Shown here: piece after piece, positions 42,997 to 51,272 of the stretch
Layout of the letters: each line of letters starts with the position of its first letter
Position numbering within the stretch: position 1 is the first letter of the stretch
Source: Arthrobacter sp. NicSoilB4
GTDB lineage: Bacteria; Actinomycetota; Actinomycetes; Actinomycetales; Micrococcaceae
Direction: 5' to 3'
Assembly (NCBI RefSeq): GCF_019977335.1
Contig: NZ_AP024653.1
Coordinates: 3,844,001-3,908,000, forward strand
DNA: 64,000 bases
Notes under the pieces: model-generated
Told to the model about the DNA's origin: nothing
Database searches by the model: none
The model's input: the letters and a program-made list of their open reading frames with translations, nothing else
Translations under genes and position numbers: made by a program

Positions 42997-44079
42997 GGCT
43001 TTGCGGGTAGCCAGCACCGCGCCCAGGTCGTACTTGACTGGTTCTTCGAGCTGCCCGTAGGTGCAGGAACGCGGGTCCCGGTCGGGGCGCCACCGAACAA
43101 ACTGCGTCGTGTGGCGGAACCGCTCGCCTTCCATGTGGTCGTACTTCACTTCCACCACACGTTCCGGCCGGAGCGGGATGAAGGAGAGGTCCTTGCCCCC
43201 GCTCCACCGACTGCCCTGGGCATTACGCGGCGTCCGGGTCCCCTCCTCCTGCCGGGCCCAGGCCCAGGGGTGCTCCTCGAAGCTGGTCACGAGCGGCTGG
43301 AGTTCCTCGAAGAGTTCCTTGCGGCGCTGCAGCGGGAAGGCCCCCACCACACCCACGCTGGCGAGTGTGCCGCCGTCGTCATAAAGGCCAAGCAGCAGTG
43401 AACCGATCCGGTCCGGTCCGGAGGTGTGCACCCGGTACCCCGCGAGGACACAGTCCGCGGTGCGTTCGTGCTTGACCTTGAACATGGAGCGCTTGTCCGG
43501 CAGGTATTGCCCGTCCAGCGGCTTGGCCACGATCCCGTCGAGGCCGGCCCCCTCGAACTGGTGGAACCACTCCTCGGCCGTTCCCCTGTCGCGGGTCGCG
43601 GCGGTGAGGTGGATCGGCGCAGAACTCCCGGCGAGCACGCGTTCCAACTCCCCGCGCCGCTCGGCGAAGGGACGCCCGGTGAGGTCCTCGTCGTCGAGCG
43701 CCAGCAGATCGAACGCGACGAACCGCGCCGGGGTCTGTTCGGCCAGCAGCCGGACCCTGCTCGCCGCGGGATGGATCCGCTGCTGCAGCGCGTCGAAGTC
43801 GAGACGGTCGCCGGTGGCGCCGACCAGGATGATCTCGCCGTCGAGCACGCACCGTGGCGGGAGGTTGGCCTTCAGCGCCTCAACCAGTTCAGGGAAATAA
43901 CGGGTCAGGGGTTTGCCATTGCGGCTGCCGATTTCCACGTCCCCGCCGTCGCGAAAGATGATGGACCGGAACCCGTCCCATTTCGGCTCGAACATCACGT
44001 CGCCCTCGGGCAGGGACGTCACGGCCTTCGCCAGCATGGGCGCGATCGGGGGCATCAGGGGCAGTTGCATAGGCCCCAT
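42994..44079 (-). CDS. ligC: ATP-dependent DNA ligase (LigC type)
   Basis: A 361-aa enzyme. The adenylated lysine is K33 in EPKWDGFR (motif I), with SRNGKPLTRYFPEL (motif III region), VLDGEIIL, and GLDGIVAKPLDGQY later, then the OB-fold part ending in FRHTTQFVRWRPDR. There is no polymerase or nuclease domain, so this is the short LigC and not LigD. The ATG at 44079 has GGGGGA close upstream; a further in-frame ATG at 44070 is an alternative. Confidence 0.92.
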   Translation of the reverse strand: MGPMQLPLMPPIAPMLAKAVTSLPEGDVMFEPKWDGFRSIIFRDGGDVEIGSRNGKPLTRYFPELVEALKANLPPRCVLDGEIILVGATGDRLDFDALQQRIHPAASRVRLLAEQTPARFVAFDLLALDDEDLTGRPFAERRGELERVLAGSSAPIHLTAATRDRGTAEEWFHQFEGAGLDGIVAKPLDGQYLPDKRSMFKVKHERTADCVLAGYRVHTSGPDRIGSLLLGLYDDGGTLASVGVVGAFPLQRRKELFEELQPLVTSFEEHPWAWARQEEGTRTPRNAQGSRWSGGKDLSFIPLRPERVVEVKYDHMEGERFRHTTQFVRWRPDRDPRSCTYGQLEEPVKYDLGAVLATRKA

Positions 44080-44176
44080 TCTGGTCCCCCGCCACGCCGC
44101 CCGCCAGAGGGCGGGCAGGGGAAGACCGGCGGCCCATTTCCTCGACAACCGGCGGACACGACGGTAGACATGGACG

Positions 44177-45172
44177 ATGGCTACCTTTGGTTTCCACGCG
44201 TCGCACGAACAAATCAGCCCCGGCCGGCTGCTGGAGGACGTTCAGCTGGCGGAGCAGGCGGGCTTCGACGCCGCCATGTGCTCGGACCACATCGAGCCCT
44301 GGTCCGCCCGGCAGGGCCATTCCGGCTTCGCCTGGTCTTGGCTGGGGGCCGCGCTTGCCACCACCAAGCTGCGCTTCGGCGTCGTGACGGCGCCGGGCCA
44401 GCGCTACCACCCGGCCATCATCGCGCACGCTTCGGCCACACTGGCGGACATGTTCCCCGGCCGGTTCTGGCTGGCGCCGGGCAGCGGCGAGTACATGAAC
44501 GAACACGTCACCGGGGACGCCTGGCCGGACAAGGCAACCCGCCAGCTGCGACTCGAGGAAGCGGTGCAGATCATCCGCGAACTCCACGACGGCAAGGAGG
44601 TGACCCGGGCCGGCCTGGTCACGGTCCAGCAGGCCAGGATCTGGGATGTGCCGGAGATCAAGCCGCCGCTGATCGCGCCGGCCGTAAGTGTGGAAACGGC
44701 GCGCCGCGGAGCCGCGTGGGCGGACGGGCTGGTCACGGTGAACCAGCCGCACGCCAAGCTGAGGGATCTGCTCGCCGCCTACCGCGGCGCCGGCGGCCGG
44801 GGCAACGCCGTGCTGCAGGTCCACCTGTCCTGGGCGCCGACGGAGCGGGACGCCGTCGCGGTTGCCATGGACCAGTGGCGCAGCAACGTCTTTGCCCCGC
44901 CCATCCCCTGGGATCTCCCGACGGCGGCACACTTCGACGGCGTCAGCGCCGGCGTCGGCGAGGAGCAGGTCCGGAGCGTCGTGAACATCTCCGCGGACAC
45001 CGGACAGCACGCGCAGTGGCTGGCCGAATACGCCGACCTGGGCTTCGATGAGTTGTATCTGCATTATGTCGGGCAGGAACAGGCGCCATTCATCCGGGCT
45101 TTCGCCGAACACGTCCTTCCCCAGCTCCGCGGGTCCGGGAACCCGCGGCAGGACACGGAGGTCCTGCCGTGA
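44177..45172 (+). CDS. Luciferase-like (LLM) flavin oxidoreductase, TIGR03885-like
   Basis: A 331-aa TIM-barrel LLM-class protein: FGFHASHEQISPGRLLEDV at the start, DAAMCSDHIEPW, and FWLAPGSGEYMNEH in the flavin-binding part. The type is the non-F420 subgroup I know as TIGR03885; substrate unknown. The last bases overlap the start of the trehalose-synthase-like gene as GTGA, so the two proteins are made together. The start codon at 44177 has no clear ribosome site and may be close to the 5' end of the transcript. Confidence 0.8.
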   Translation: MATFGFHASHEQISPGRLLEDVQLAEQAGFDAAMCSDHIEPWSARQGHSGFAWSWLGAALATTKLRFGVVTAPGQRYHPAIIAHASATLADMFPGRFWLAPGSGEYMNEHVTGDAWPDKATRQLRLEEAVQIIRELHDGKEVTRAGLVTVQQARIWDVPEIKPPLIAPAVSVETARRGAAWADGLVTVNQPHAKLRDLLAAYRGAGGRGNAVLQVHLSWAPTERDAVAVAMDQWRSNVFAPPIPWDLPTAAHFDGVSAGVGEEQVRSVVNISADTGQHAQWLAEYADLGFDELYLHYVGQEQAPFIRAFAEHVLPQLRGSGNPRQDTEVLP

Positions 45173-46863
45173 GAATCGCCGAGACCTCGGACCTCTGGTG
45201 GAAGAACGCCGTCATCTACTGCCTGGACCCGGAGACCTTCTTCGACGACGACGGCGACGGCACCGGAGACTTCGGCGGCCTGATCCAGCGTGTGGACTAT
45301 CTTGCCGCCCTGGGCGTGACCTGCATCTGGCTGATGCCGTTCTACCCCACGCCGGACCGGGACGACGGCTACGACGTCACAGACCTGTACGGCGTGGACC
45401 GGCGGCTGGGAAACCTGGGCGACGTCGTCGAGTTCATCCGGACCGCCAAAGACCGGGGGATGCGGGTGATCGCGGACTTCGTCCTCAACCACACTTCTGA
45501 CAAGCACCCCTGGTTCGTGGAGTCCCGCAAGTCGGTGGACAACCCGTTCCGCGACTACTACGTCTGGCGCAAAGACACTCCCCCGGACACCTCGGAGCAG
45601 GTGGTGTTTCCCGGTGAGGAGACGTCGATCTGGACCCAGGACAAAGCCACCGGCGAGTGGTACCTGCACATGTTCGCGAAGCACCAGCCGGACCTGAACG
45701 TGGCGAACCCGTTGGTGCGGGACGAGATCGCCAAGTCCATGGGGTTCTGGCTGCAGCTGGGACTGGACGGATTCCGGCTCGACGCGGTCCCGTTCTTCCT
45801 GGAGCTGCAGGGCACGTCCGTGGAAGACGCGGCCAAAGTCGATCCGCACGACTACCTCAGCGCACTCCGGAGCTTCCTGAACCGCCGCAACGGCAGCGGC
45901 CTGCTGCTGGGCGAGGTCAACGTCCCGTACAAAGAGCAGCTGAAGTACTTCGGCGGGGCGGAAGGAAACGAACTCAACATGCAGTTCGACTTCCTGTCCA
46001 TGCAGAACCTGTATTTGTCCCTGGCCCGCGAAGATGCCCGGCCGCTGGCCAAGTCGCTCGGCTCCCGCCCCAAGATCCACCCGGACAACCAGTGGGCCAT
46101 GTTTGTCCGCAACCACGACGAATTGACCCTGGACAAACTCAGCGATGCCGAGCGCGAGGAGGTTTTTGCCGCCTTCGGACCGGACGAGGACATGCAGATG
46201 TACGGCCGGGGCCTGCGCCGCCGGCTGCCCACCATGCTTAACGGCGACCCCGCACGGATCCGGATGGTCTACTCGCTGATGTTCGCGCTGCCCGGAACCC
46301 CCGTGCTGTTCTATGGCGAGGAGATCGGCATGGGCGAGGACCTCTCGGCGAAGGGGCGCTCGGCCGTGCGGTCCCCCATGCAGTGGAACGACACCGAGAA
46401 CGGCGGGTTTTCCACGGCTCCGGCGAAGGACCTGGTGGCACAGGTCGTGGACGGCTACTTCGGGCCGAAGAACATCAACGCGGCCGCGGCGAAGAGGGAT
46501 CCGGAGTCGCTGTGGAACTTCATGGCCACCCTGATCCAGCGCTACCGGGAGAGTCCCGAACTGGGATGGGGCGACTTCGAACTCATCAAGCACCCTGCCT
46601 CGAAGGTGCTCCTGCACAAGTGCTCCTGGGCCGGCTCCACGGTGGTCCTGGCCCACAATTTCGGGGCGGAGCCGGCCTCGGTGTCGGCGAGCCTGGCCGC
46701 GGCCGGGAATCCGGAGGCCGGGTTCGAGGGCGCTTACCTGCGGGACCTGCTGGCCGGTGAGGATATTGAACTGGCGGACGACGGCGGTTTCAAGCTGGAG
46801 CTGGGCCGCTACGGCCACCGCTGGTTCCGGGTCCAGCGGCCGGGTGAGCGCCACATCCCGTGA
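45169..46863 (+). CDS. Alpha-amylase family enzyme, trehalose-synthase-like
   Basis: A 564-aa GH13 protein. The nucleophile is D205 in DGFRLDAVPF, the acid/base is E249 in LLLGEVNVP, and the third acid lies in FVRNHDELTLD. The opening FFDDDGDGTGDFGGLI and GYDVTDLYGVD match maltose alpha-glucosyltransferase/trehalose synthase, including its length. The substrate could also be another alpha-glucoside. A GTG start overlaps the oxidoreductase gene. No mak or tre genes follow. Confidence 0.82.
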   Translation: MRIAETSDLWWKNAVIYCLDPETFFDDDGDGTGDFGGLIQRVDYLAALGVTCIWLMPFYPTPDRDDGYDVTDLYGVDRRLGNLGDVVEFIRTAKDRGMRVIADFVLNHTSDKHPWFVESRKSVDNPFRDYYVWRKDTPPDTSEQVVFPGEETSIWTQDKATGEWYLHMFAKHQPDLNVANPLVRDEIAKSMGFWLQLGLDGFRLDAVPFFLELQGTSVEDAAKVDPHDYLSALRSFLNRRNGSGLLLGEVNVPYKEQLKYFGGAEGNELNMQFDFLSMQNLYLSLAREDARPLAKSLGSRPKIHPDNQWAMFVRNHDELTLDKLSDAEREEVFAAFGPDEDMQMYGRGLRRRLPTMLNGDPARIRMVYSLMFALPGTPVLFYGEEIGMGEDLSAKGRSAVRSPMQWNDTENGGFSTAPAKDLVAQVVDGYFGPKNINAAAAKRDPESLWNFMATLIQRYRESPELGWGDFELIKHPASKVLLHKCSWAGSTVVLAHNFGAEPASVSASLAAAGNPEAGFEGAYLRDLLAGEDIELADDGGFKLELGRYGHRWFRVQRPGERHIP

Positions 46864-47051
46864 GACTCCCAGCCCTGACGTAAGAGTTGGACGCCCGGAC
46901 GGGCTTCCCGGACGGCGGCCGCCGGTAACGGCCGCGGCGCCGAACGCTTACGCACCCCTTACCGGGCCGAAACGCAGCGGCAACATTGGCGCAGGACACT
47001 GGAAGTGCCGGCAAGAGCAGGCACCACTCTCCAGTCCAGGAGGTCCCCGCC

Positions 47052-47288
47052 ATGTTGAAGGAAGCCAAAGCCCATGTGACCCGCATCCGTGCCCTGGATC
47101 AGCTGCACCGCGGCGACGAGATCGAGGCGCGGCTGAAGGTCGGCCCGAACTACGACGACGTCGTGATCCGCCGCGGCAGCGTCCAGGAAACCGCGCCCGG
47201 GATCGGCGTTGTATGGATCATGGACCGGCAGTCCGGCACCCGGAAAGCCATCAACACGGACGAATGCAGCCTCTGGCGGGTCGCCTGA
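47052..47288 (+). CDS. Small basic protein of unknown function
   Basis: A 78-aa protein, no family recognised. AGGAGGT lies at the right distance before the ATG at 47052, so expression is well supported. The middle is strand-rich (DDVVIRRGSVQETAPGIGVVWIMDRQSG) with an odd number of charged residues. It is convergent with the MoaD/ThiS-like gene five bases later. Confidence 0.65.
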   Translation: MLKEAKAHVTRIRALDQLHRGDEIEARLKVGPNYDDVVIRRGSVQETAPGIGVVWIMDRQSGTRKAINTDECSLWRVA

Positions 47289-47293
47289 GGCGG

Positions 47294-47581
47294 CTAGCCT
47301 CCCGCGACGGACTGGATGATCAGAACCTCCCCGCCGGGGGAAACCTCGGTGGCCAGGCCCTGCAGGCGACGGATCTCATTCCCGTTGACGTATATATTCA
47401 CGTAGCGTCGGATCGCCCCTGTCTCATCCCGCAACCGCCTCGACAGCGCCGGGTACTCCCCGGTCACCAGGTCCAGCACCCCCTCCACCGTCACCGCCGT
47501 TTCTGCGGGCGCAGTCAGGAAGGACTGCCCGCCGGCGAGCGGCTGGAGCACACTGGGCAAAACCACACTGACCCCTGCCAC
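47294..47581 (-). CDS. MoaD/ThiS-family ubiquitin-like protein
   Basis: A 95-aa beta-grasp protein ending in Gly-Gly, the residue that is adenylated or thiocarboxylated in sulfur carriers. TVEGVLDLVTGEYPALSRRL and NIYVNGNEIRRLQGL fit the family. The GTG at 47581 is used; the gene begins 5 bp after the BNR-protein stop. No molybdopterin or thiamine genes are close, so the recipient of its sulfur, if any, is unknown. Confidence 0.82.
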   Translation of the reverse strand: MAGVSVVLPSVLQPLAGGQSFLTAPAETAVTVEGVLDLVTGEYPALSRRLRDETGAIRRYVNIYVNGNEIRRLQGLATEVSPGGEVLIIQSVAGG

Positions 47582-47586
47582 GGGGC

Positions 47587-48726
47587 TCAGGCATTCACGG
47601 TGACGCCGGGTGCCAAAGAAGCGGGCACGAGGGCCGCGGACACGGCGGACGCGCGCACGCACAGTACGTCCGGCAGGTGGGAGGCCACCTCGGTGAAGTG
47701 TTCTCCCTCGTCGGCGCTGGCGTAGACGCTGCCGCCGCGGGTGCCGAAGTACACGCCGGCCGGCTCTGCGGCGTCGACGCAGGCGGCGTCCCGGAGCACG
47801 GAGTTGAATTCGGCTTCGGGCAGTCCGTCGTCCAGGCGCTTCCAGCTCGCGCCGGCGTCGTCGGTCCGGTGGACGGCCAGTTTGCCCTCCGGCGGGATCC
47901 TTTCGCCGTCGGCTTTGAGCGGGATCACCCAGGCGGTGCCGGCCCGGCGGGGATGCGTGAGCATCACGAAGCCGAAGTCCGCCGGCAGGCCTTCAGCGAT
48001 CGATTCCCAGTTCTCGGCGTCGTCGTCACTCCGGTAGACGCCGTGGTGGTTCTGCGCGTATAGGCGGCCGTCGACCGCAGCATCGGCCGCGATCTTGTGC
48101 ACGCACTGGCCGAATTCCGGGTTGGGGTCGGGCATGAAGTAGGCCGAGATTCCCTTGTTGCGCGGCTCCCAGGAGGTGCCGCCGTCGAGCGAGCGGTAGA
48201 CGCCGCCGGTGCTCATGGCGACATGGACCTTCTCCCCGGTGTGGTCGACGACGATCGAGTGCGCGGCGGCGCCGCCGTAGCCGGCCCCCCATTCGCCGCG
48301 GTGGGGGTGGTCCCAGAGGCCGCGGTTGAGTTCGAAGTGTTCTCCGCCGTCGGTGGATTTCCAGACCGAGATCGGCTCGCAGCCGGCCCAGACGACGCCG
48401 GGGCGGGACTCGGCGTCGGGGTGGATCTGCCAGACGCGCTCCAAGGCGGCGTCAGTGCCCTCGGGGAAGCGGATGGCGCCCTCTTCTGGTTCACTCCACG
48501 TCTCGCCCAGGTCATCGGAGTGGAAGACCGTGGGACCCCAATGCTCGGAACGGACGCCGACCAGGATCCGGGTCCGGCCGGAGCGGGTGTCGATGCCGAT
48601 GCTGGGGACTTCGCTCATCAGGAAATGTGGGCCGGAAAGGGACCAGTCTTTGCGGTCCGGGCTCGTCGCCAGCCAGAGACCTTTCTTGGTGCCGATCGCC
48701 AGGACGTAACTCTCTGCGGTAGCCAT
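47587..48726 (-). CDS. BNR-repeat / sialidase-like beta-propeller protein
   Basis: A 379-aa protein with several Asp-box-type repeats (SPDRKDWSLSG, STDGGEHFELN, SLDGGTSWEP, SDDDAENWES, TDDAGASWKRL, SADEGEHFTEV). This is the six-bladed propeller of the exo-alpha-sialidase/glycosyl hydrolase group. No signal peptide is visible and no sialidase catalytic set was verified, so enzymatic activity is not claimed. The ATG at 48726 is used. It is the first gene of a pair with the MoaD-like gene. Confidence 0.82.
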   Translation of the reverse strand: MATAESYVLAIGTKKGLWLATSPDRKDWSLSGPHFLMSEVPSIGIDTRSGRTRILVGVRSEHWGPTVFHSDDLGETWSEPEEGAIRFPEGTDAALERVWQIHPDAESRPGVVWAGCEPISVWKSTDGGEHFELNRGLWDHPHRGEWGAGYGGAAAHSIVVDHTGEKVHVAMSTGGVYRSLDGGTSWEPRNKGISAYFMPDPNPEFGQCVHKIAADAAVDGRLYAQNHHGVYRSDDDAENWESIAEGLPADFGFVMLTHPRRAGTAWVIPLKADGERIPPEGKLAVHRTDDAGASWKRLDDGLPEAEFNSVLRDAACVDAAEPAGVYFGTRGGSVYASADEGEHFTEVASHLPDVLCVRASAVSAALVPASLAPGVTVNA

Positions 48727-48797
48727 GCCCCCCATGCAACCATCCCGGGGAGATCGCCGCAATGGTTTTTCCGGCCTATTGGCGCCCGGGGGCGGGG

Positions 48798-48998
48798 TCA
48801 GTCCACGAATTCGGACTGCGTCTCGATGAAGTCCCAGTCGGCGTCGGTCAGCACGCCGGCAACGTCATCCGGATGGGGGCCGCCGGCTTCGGCGATGCCC
48901 TGCAGCACAGGCAGCGGCAGCTCGGCGGCGCGCAGGTTTTCCCGCAGCCACTCCTTGCTCGCCAGATCCAGATCCAGCCACCACATGAAGATTTCCAC
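48798..48998 (-). CDS. Small Trp/Asp-rich protein of unknown function
   Basis: A 66-aa acidic protein starting VEIFMWWLDLDLASKEWL, no family recognised. The GTG at 48998 has GAAAGG at a suitable distance; a GTG nine bases earlier would be too near. The helix-turn-helix-like alternation of Leu and Asp could form a helical hairpin. It lies between the BNR gene and ArsR. Confidence 0.55.
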   Translation of the reverse strand: MEIFMWWLDLDLASKEWLRENLRAAELPLPVLQGIAEAGGPHPDDVAGVLTDADWDFIETQSEFVD

Positions 48999-49075
48999 GG
49001 CGGTCACCCTTTCGTCAGTTCTTCAACGTTAGGCCCCGCACCAGAGGGGTTCAAGAGCCGCCCGGCTCTGGCCGG

Positions 49076-49426
49076 CTACAGATCCGACAGCAGGCCTGCG
49101 GTCCGCTCAAGTGCGCCGGGCACGAGCGAGTAGTAGGCCCAGGTGCCGCGCTTTTCGCGGTGCAGCAGGCCGGCGTCGACGAGGATCTTGAGGTGGTGGG
49201 AAACCGTGGGCTGCCCGAGGTCCAGCGGCTCGGTAAGGTCGCAGACGCAGGCCTCCCCGCCGTCGGACGCCTTGACGATGGACAATAGCCGCAGCCGATT
49301 CGGATCGGCGAGGGCCTTGAACAGCTGGGCCCTGCCCTGCGCCTCTTCCGCGCCCAGCACGGGCAGCCCCGACGGCGCGCAGCAGGCGTCCGCCGCCGCT
49401 GGCTCAACAATCTGGAGTGCTGTCAT
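49076..49426 (-). CDS. ArsR/SmtB-family metal-responsive repressor
   Basis: A 116-aa winged-helix repressor. ACVCDLTEPLDLGQPTVSHHLKILVDAGLL is split across the metal site (CVCDL) and the recognition helix; the N-terminus adds a Cys pair (ADACCAPSG). Together these suggest arsenite, cadmium or lead sensing. A CATAAT hexamer lies about seven bases before the ATG, so the mRNA is probably leaderless. A 20-bp near-palindrome at 49444 is a likely operator. Confidence 0.88.
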   Translation of the reverse strand: MTALQIVEPAAADACCAPSGLPVLGAEEAQGRAQLFKALADPNRLRLLSIVKASDGGEACVCDLTEPLDLGQPTVSHHLKILVDAGLLHREKRGTWAYYSLVPGALERTAGLLSDL

Positions 49427-49443
49427 ACGTCAATTATGCACCA

Positions 49444-49463
49444 ACATTGACAGGCGTCGATGT
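49444..49463. promoter_or_regulatory. Candidate ArsR operator
   Basis: ACATTGAC-AGGC-GTCGATGT has 8-bp arms with one mismatch and resembles ArsR/SmtB sites. It lies 18 bp upstream of the ArsR start and 73-92 bp upstream of the universal stress gene, so it could control both. Confidence 0.5.
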
Positions 49464-49535
49464 ATCTTCCGGCGATGAACCCGGGCCGGGGAGTAAGTCC
49501 CTGTTCAGCCCGCGGCGACGGGAACACAATTGAGT

Positions 49536-50042
49536 ATGTCCGACGAAAGCACGCCTGGTGCGCCACCTCTCGTGGCCGGCGTGCTTCCGGGACAGAGCCC
49601 GGAAGTGCTGCAGGTTGCGAGCGCACTCGCAAAGACTCTCGCCACCCGGCTGATCTGCGCCTACGTGGATGAGGCGAGCTATCTTGTGGAGTGGGATCCG
49701 GCGCGGTCCGCGCACCGGCTGTCCCTCCATCCCGAGACCGACAACGCCGAAATAAGGGCCGTGACCCAGGAGCTGCGGCACAGCATCGCTTCGACCTGCA
49801 GTCCCCTTGGCATCGACTGGACCCTCCAGCTACTGGCCGGGGACCCCGCCCGTGCCCTGGGCAGGCTGGCCGGGGAGGTCGGTGCCGCGATGATCGTCGT
49901 GGGCACACCCGAACCTGGCCTTGGCCACCGCATTTCCGCTGCCCTCAACGGTTCGGTGGCGGCGTGGCTCAGCCACCACCAGGACCGTCCAATCCTGATC
50001 GTTCCAGTCCGCGCGCCAGTCCACCACCGGACAAAAACATGA
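49536..50042 (+). CDS. Universal stress protein-like protein
   Basis: A 168-aa Rossmann-like UspA protein: the N-terminal strand (PLVAGVLPGQSPEVLQVA), the acidic mid-region, and ATP-type loop VVGTPEPGLGHRISAALNGSVAAWLSHHQDRPILIV. The first ATG at 49536 is used; a TTG two codons earlier is an alternative. It is transcribed divergently from ArsR and overlaps the DinB-like gene as ATGA. Confidence 0.75.
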   Translation: MSDESTPGAPPLVAGVLPGQSPEVLQVASALAKTLATRLICAYVDEASYLVEWDPARSAHRLSLHPETDNAEIRAVTQELRHSIASTCSPLGIDWTLQLLAGDPARALGRLAGEVGAAMIVVGTPEPGLGHRISAALNGSVAAWLSHHQDRPILIVPVRAPVHHRTKT

Positions 50043-50629
50043 TTCCTGACCAGTCAGCCGGCCGGGGTGCCGCGCCCGGCCCCCTTGACCGGGCCGCCGT
50101 CGTCGCCGGCTACCGGCGCAATTGCGCAGAGCTCGAAGCCGCCCTGGCGGCCGCATCACCCGAGGCATTGCGGCGCCGCAGCGCGGGCACCCGCTGGAAC
50201 AACGAGGAGCTCCTGTACCACATGGTGTTCGGCTACACCGTGGTGCTGGCCCTGCTTCCGCTGGTACGGATCTTCGGGCGGCTGCCGGTATCGATCAATC
50301 GCGGTTTCGCGTGGCTCCTCAATGCCGGAACGGCACCGTTCGACGCGGTCAACTACTGGGGGTCCAAAGGAGGAGCCCTGATATTCAACCGACGGCGGAT
50401 GGCAGCCAGGCTGCGCCGGCAGACCTCGGCGCTGGAACGGCGGCTGCACCGGGAGGCGGAATCGGGACTGGGCAGGCGGATGTACTTCCCGACCCGCTGG
50501 GACCCGTTCTTCAAGGAGACCATGACGCTGGCCGACGTCTACGCCTACCCCGTGGCGCACTTCGATTTCCATGCCGCCCAACTGTCCTTCGACGCGCCGC
50601 CGGGCCCAGCGGCAGGGCCCGGAAAATAA
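50039..50629 (+). CDS. DinB-like / DUF-type four-helix protein
   Basis: A 196-aa mostly helical protein. RWNNEELLYHMVFGYTVV resembles the first metal-binding motif of DinB/YfiT four-helix enzymes, and VAHFDFHAAQL the last. Metal ligand placement is suggested by His near 63 and the paired His near the C-terminus. Probably co-translated with the stress protein. A strong terminator follows 95 bp later. Confidence 0.65.
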   Translation: MIPDQSAGRGAAPGPLDRAAVVAGYRRNCAELEAALAAASPEALRRRSAGTRWNNEELLYHMVFGYTVVLALLPLVRIFGRLPVSINRGFAWLLNAGTAPFDAVNYWGSKGGALIFNRRRMAARLRRQTSALERRLHREAESGLGRRMYFPTRWDPFFKETMTLADVYAYPVAHFDFHAAQLSFDAPPGPAAGPGK

Positions 50630-50723
50630 AGCGAAAGTAGTTATTCGAGGTGCTGGCTTTCCCTGGCTACTGCCAAGTAAGCTTAAATCCGTAGGCCAGA
50701 GATCGACGGTCTGCCCAAAGACT

Positions 50724-50768
50724 GCTCCGGAGTGCGTATCCCCCAATAACGCACTCCGGAGCTTTTTT
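50724..50768 (+). terminator. Strong intrinsic terminator with a C-rich loop
   Basis: GCTCCGGAGTGCGT (50724-50737) pairs perfectly with the arm at 50749-50762 around an 11-nt loop holding five Cs, then six Ts at 50763-50768. It ends the stress-protein/DinB unit or a small RNA starting near 50680. A short hairpin with loop GCCCAA (about 50708-50722) precedes it. Two hairpins with C-bearing loops recall the actinobacterial 6C RNA, but the match was not verified. Confidence 0.85.
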
Positions 50769-50825
50769 GTGCCCGGACCTTCACCCGCGACGCCAGACAC
50801 CGATACCCCGGCAGGGTACTTGCCG

Positions 50826-50844
50826 TATACCCCCATGGGGTATA
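50826..50844. promoter_or_regulatory. CsoR operator
   Basis: TATACCCCCATGGGGTATA is an 8-3-8 perfect palindrome with the TACCCC/GGGGTA core of known CsoR sites. It lies 11-29 bp upstream of the csoR start and overlaps a TATATG -10-like hexamer, so apo-CsoR bound there would block transcription of csoR-copZ-copA. Confidence 0.85.
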
Positions 50845-50854
50845 TGTTGGGCCT

Positions 50855-51208
50855 ATGAACGAGCCTGAAGCCCCGGTCCCCGTGATGGAGTCCGCCGATG
50901 CCGGACCGCATCCGCAGCACGGCTACTCACCACACAAGGAGGCCTACCTCCTGCGCCTCAAACGGATCGAGGGTCAGGTGCGTGGCATCGCCCGGATGGT
51001 TGACGAGGACAAATACTGCATCGACATCCTCACTCAGGTCGCCGCCGTCACCAAGGCCCTGCACGCAGTCAGCCTCGGACTGGTGGAAGAGCACATCGGC
51101 CACTGCGTCGTCGGGGCCGCCTCCGAACCGGATGCGGCGCTGCGGGCCGAGGCCATCGATTTCAAGGTCAAGGAGGCAACCGATGCCATCGGGCGCCTGC
51201 TGCGGTAG
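50855..51208 (+). CDS. csoR: Copper-sensing repressor CsoR
   Basis: A 117-aa four-helix CsoR/RcnR-family DNA-binding protein. The copper ligands are visible as Cys55 (KYCIDIL), His80 and Cys84 (EEHIGHC). The acidic N-terminus of about 28 residues is an extension. Copper binding would release it from the operator just upstream. The ATG at 50855 probably starts a near-leaderless mRNA. It heads the copper unit, 64 bp before copZ. Confidence 0.95.
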   Translation: MNEPEAPVPVMESADAGPHPQHGYSPHKEAYLLRLKRIEGQVRGIARMVDEDKYCIDILTQVAAVTKALHAVSLGLVEEHIGHCVVGAASEPDAALRAEAIDFKVKEATDAIGRLLR

Positions 51209-51272
51209 CGGCAACACCACTCACCATACGATCAGGCTGATGAACCAGCCGTCCACCCACCAGGAGCAAGCC

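Noticed and set aside
41456..43207. A 583-codon minus-strand frame across the MHS transporter
   Set aside because: The transporter is unmistakable; this frame is a Glu/Gly/Arg-rich mirror of its helices.
45064..46854. A 596-codon minus-strand frame across the trehalose-synthase-like gene
   Set aside because: It is antisense to a GH13 enzyme with clear catalytic residues; the reading has no recognisable domain.
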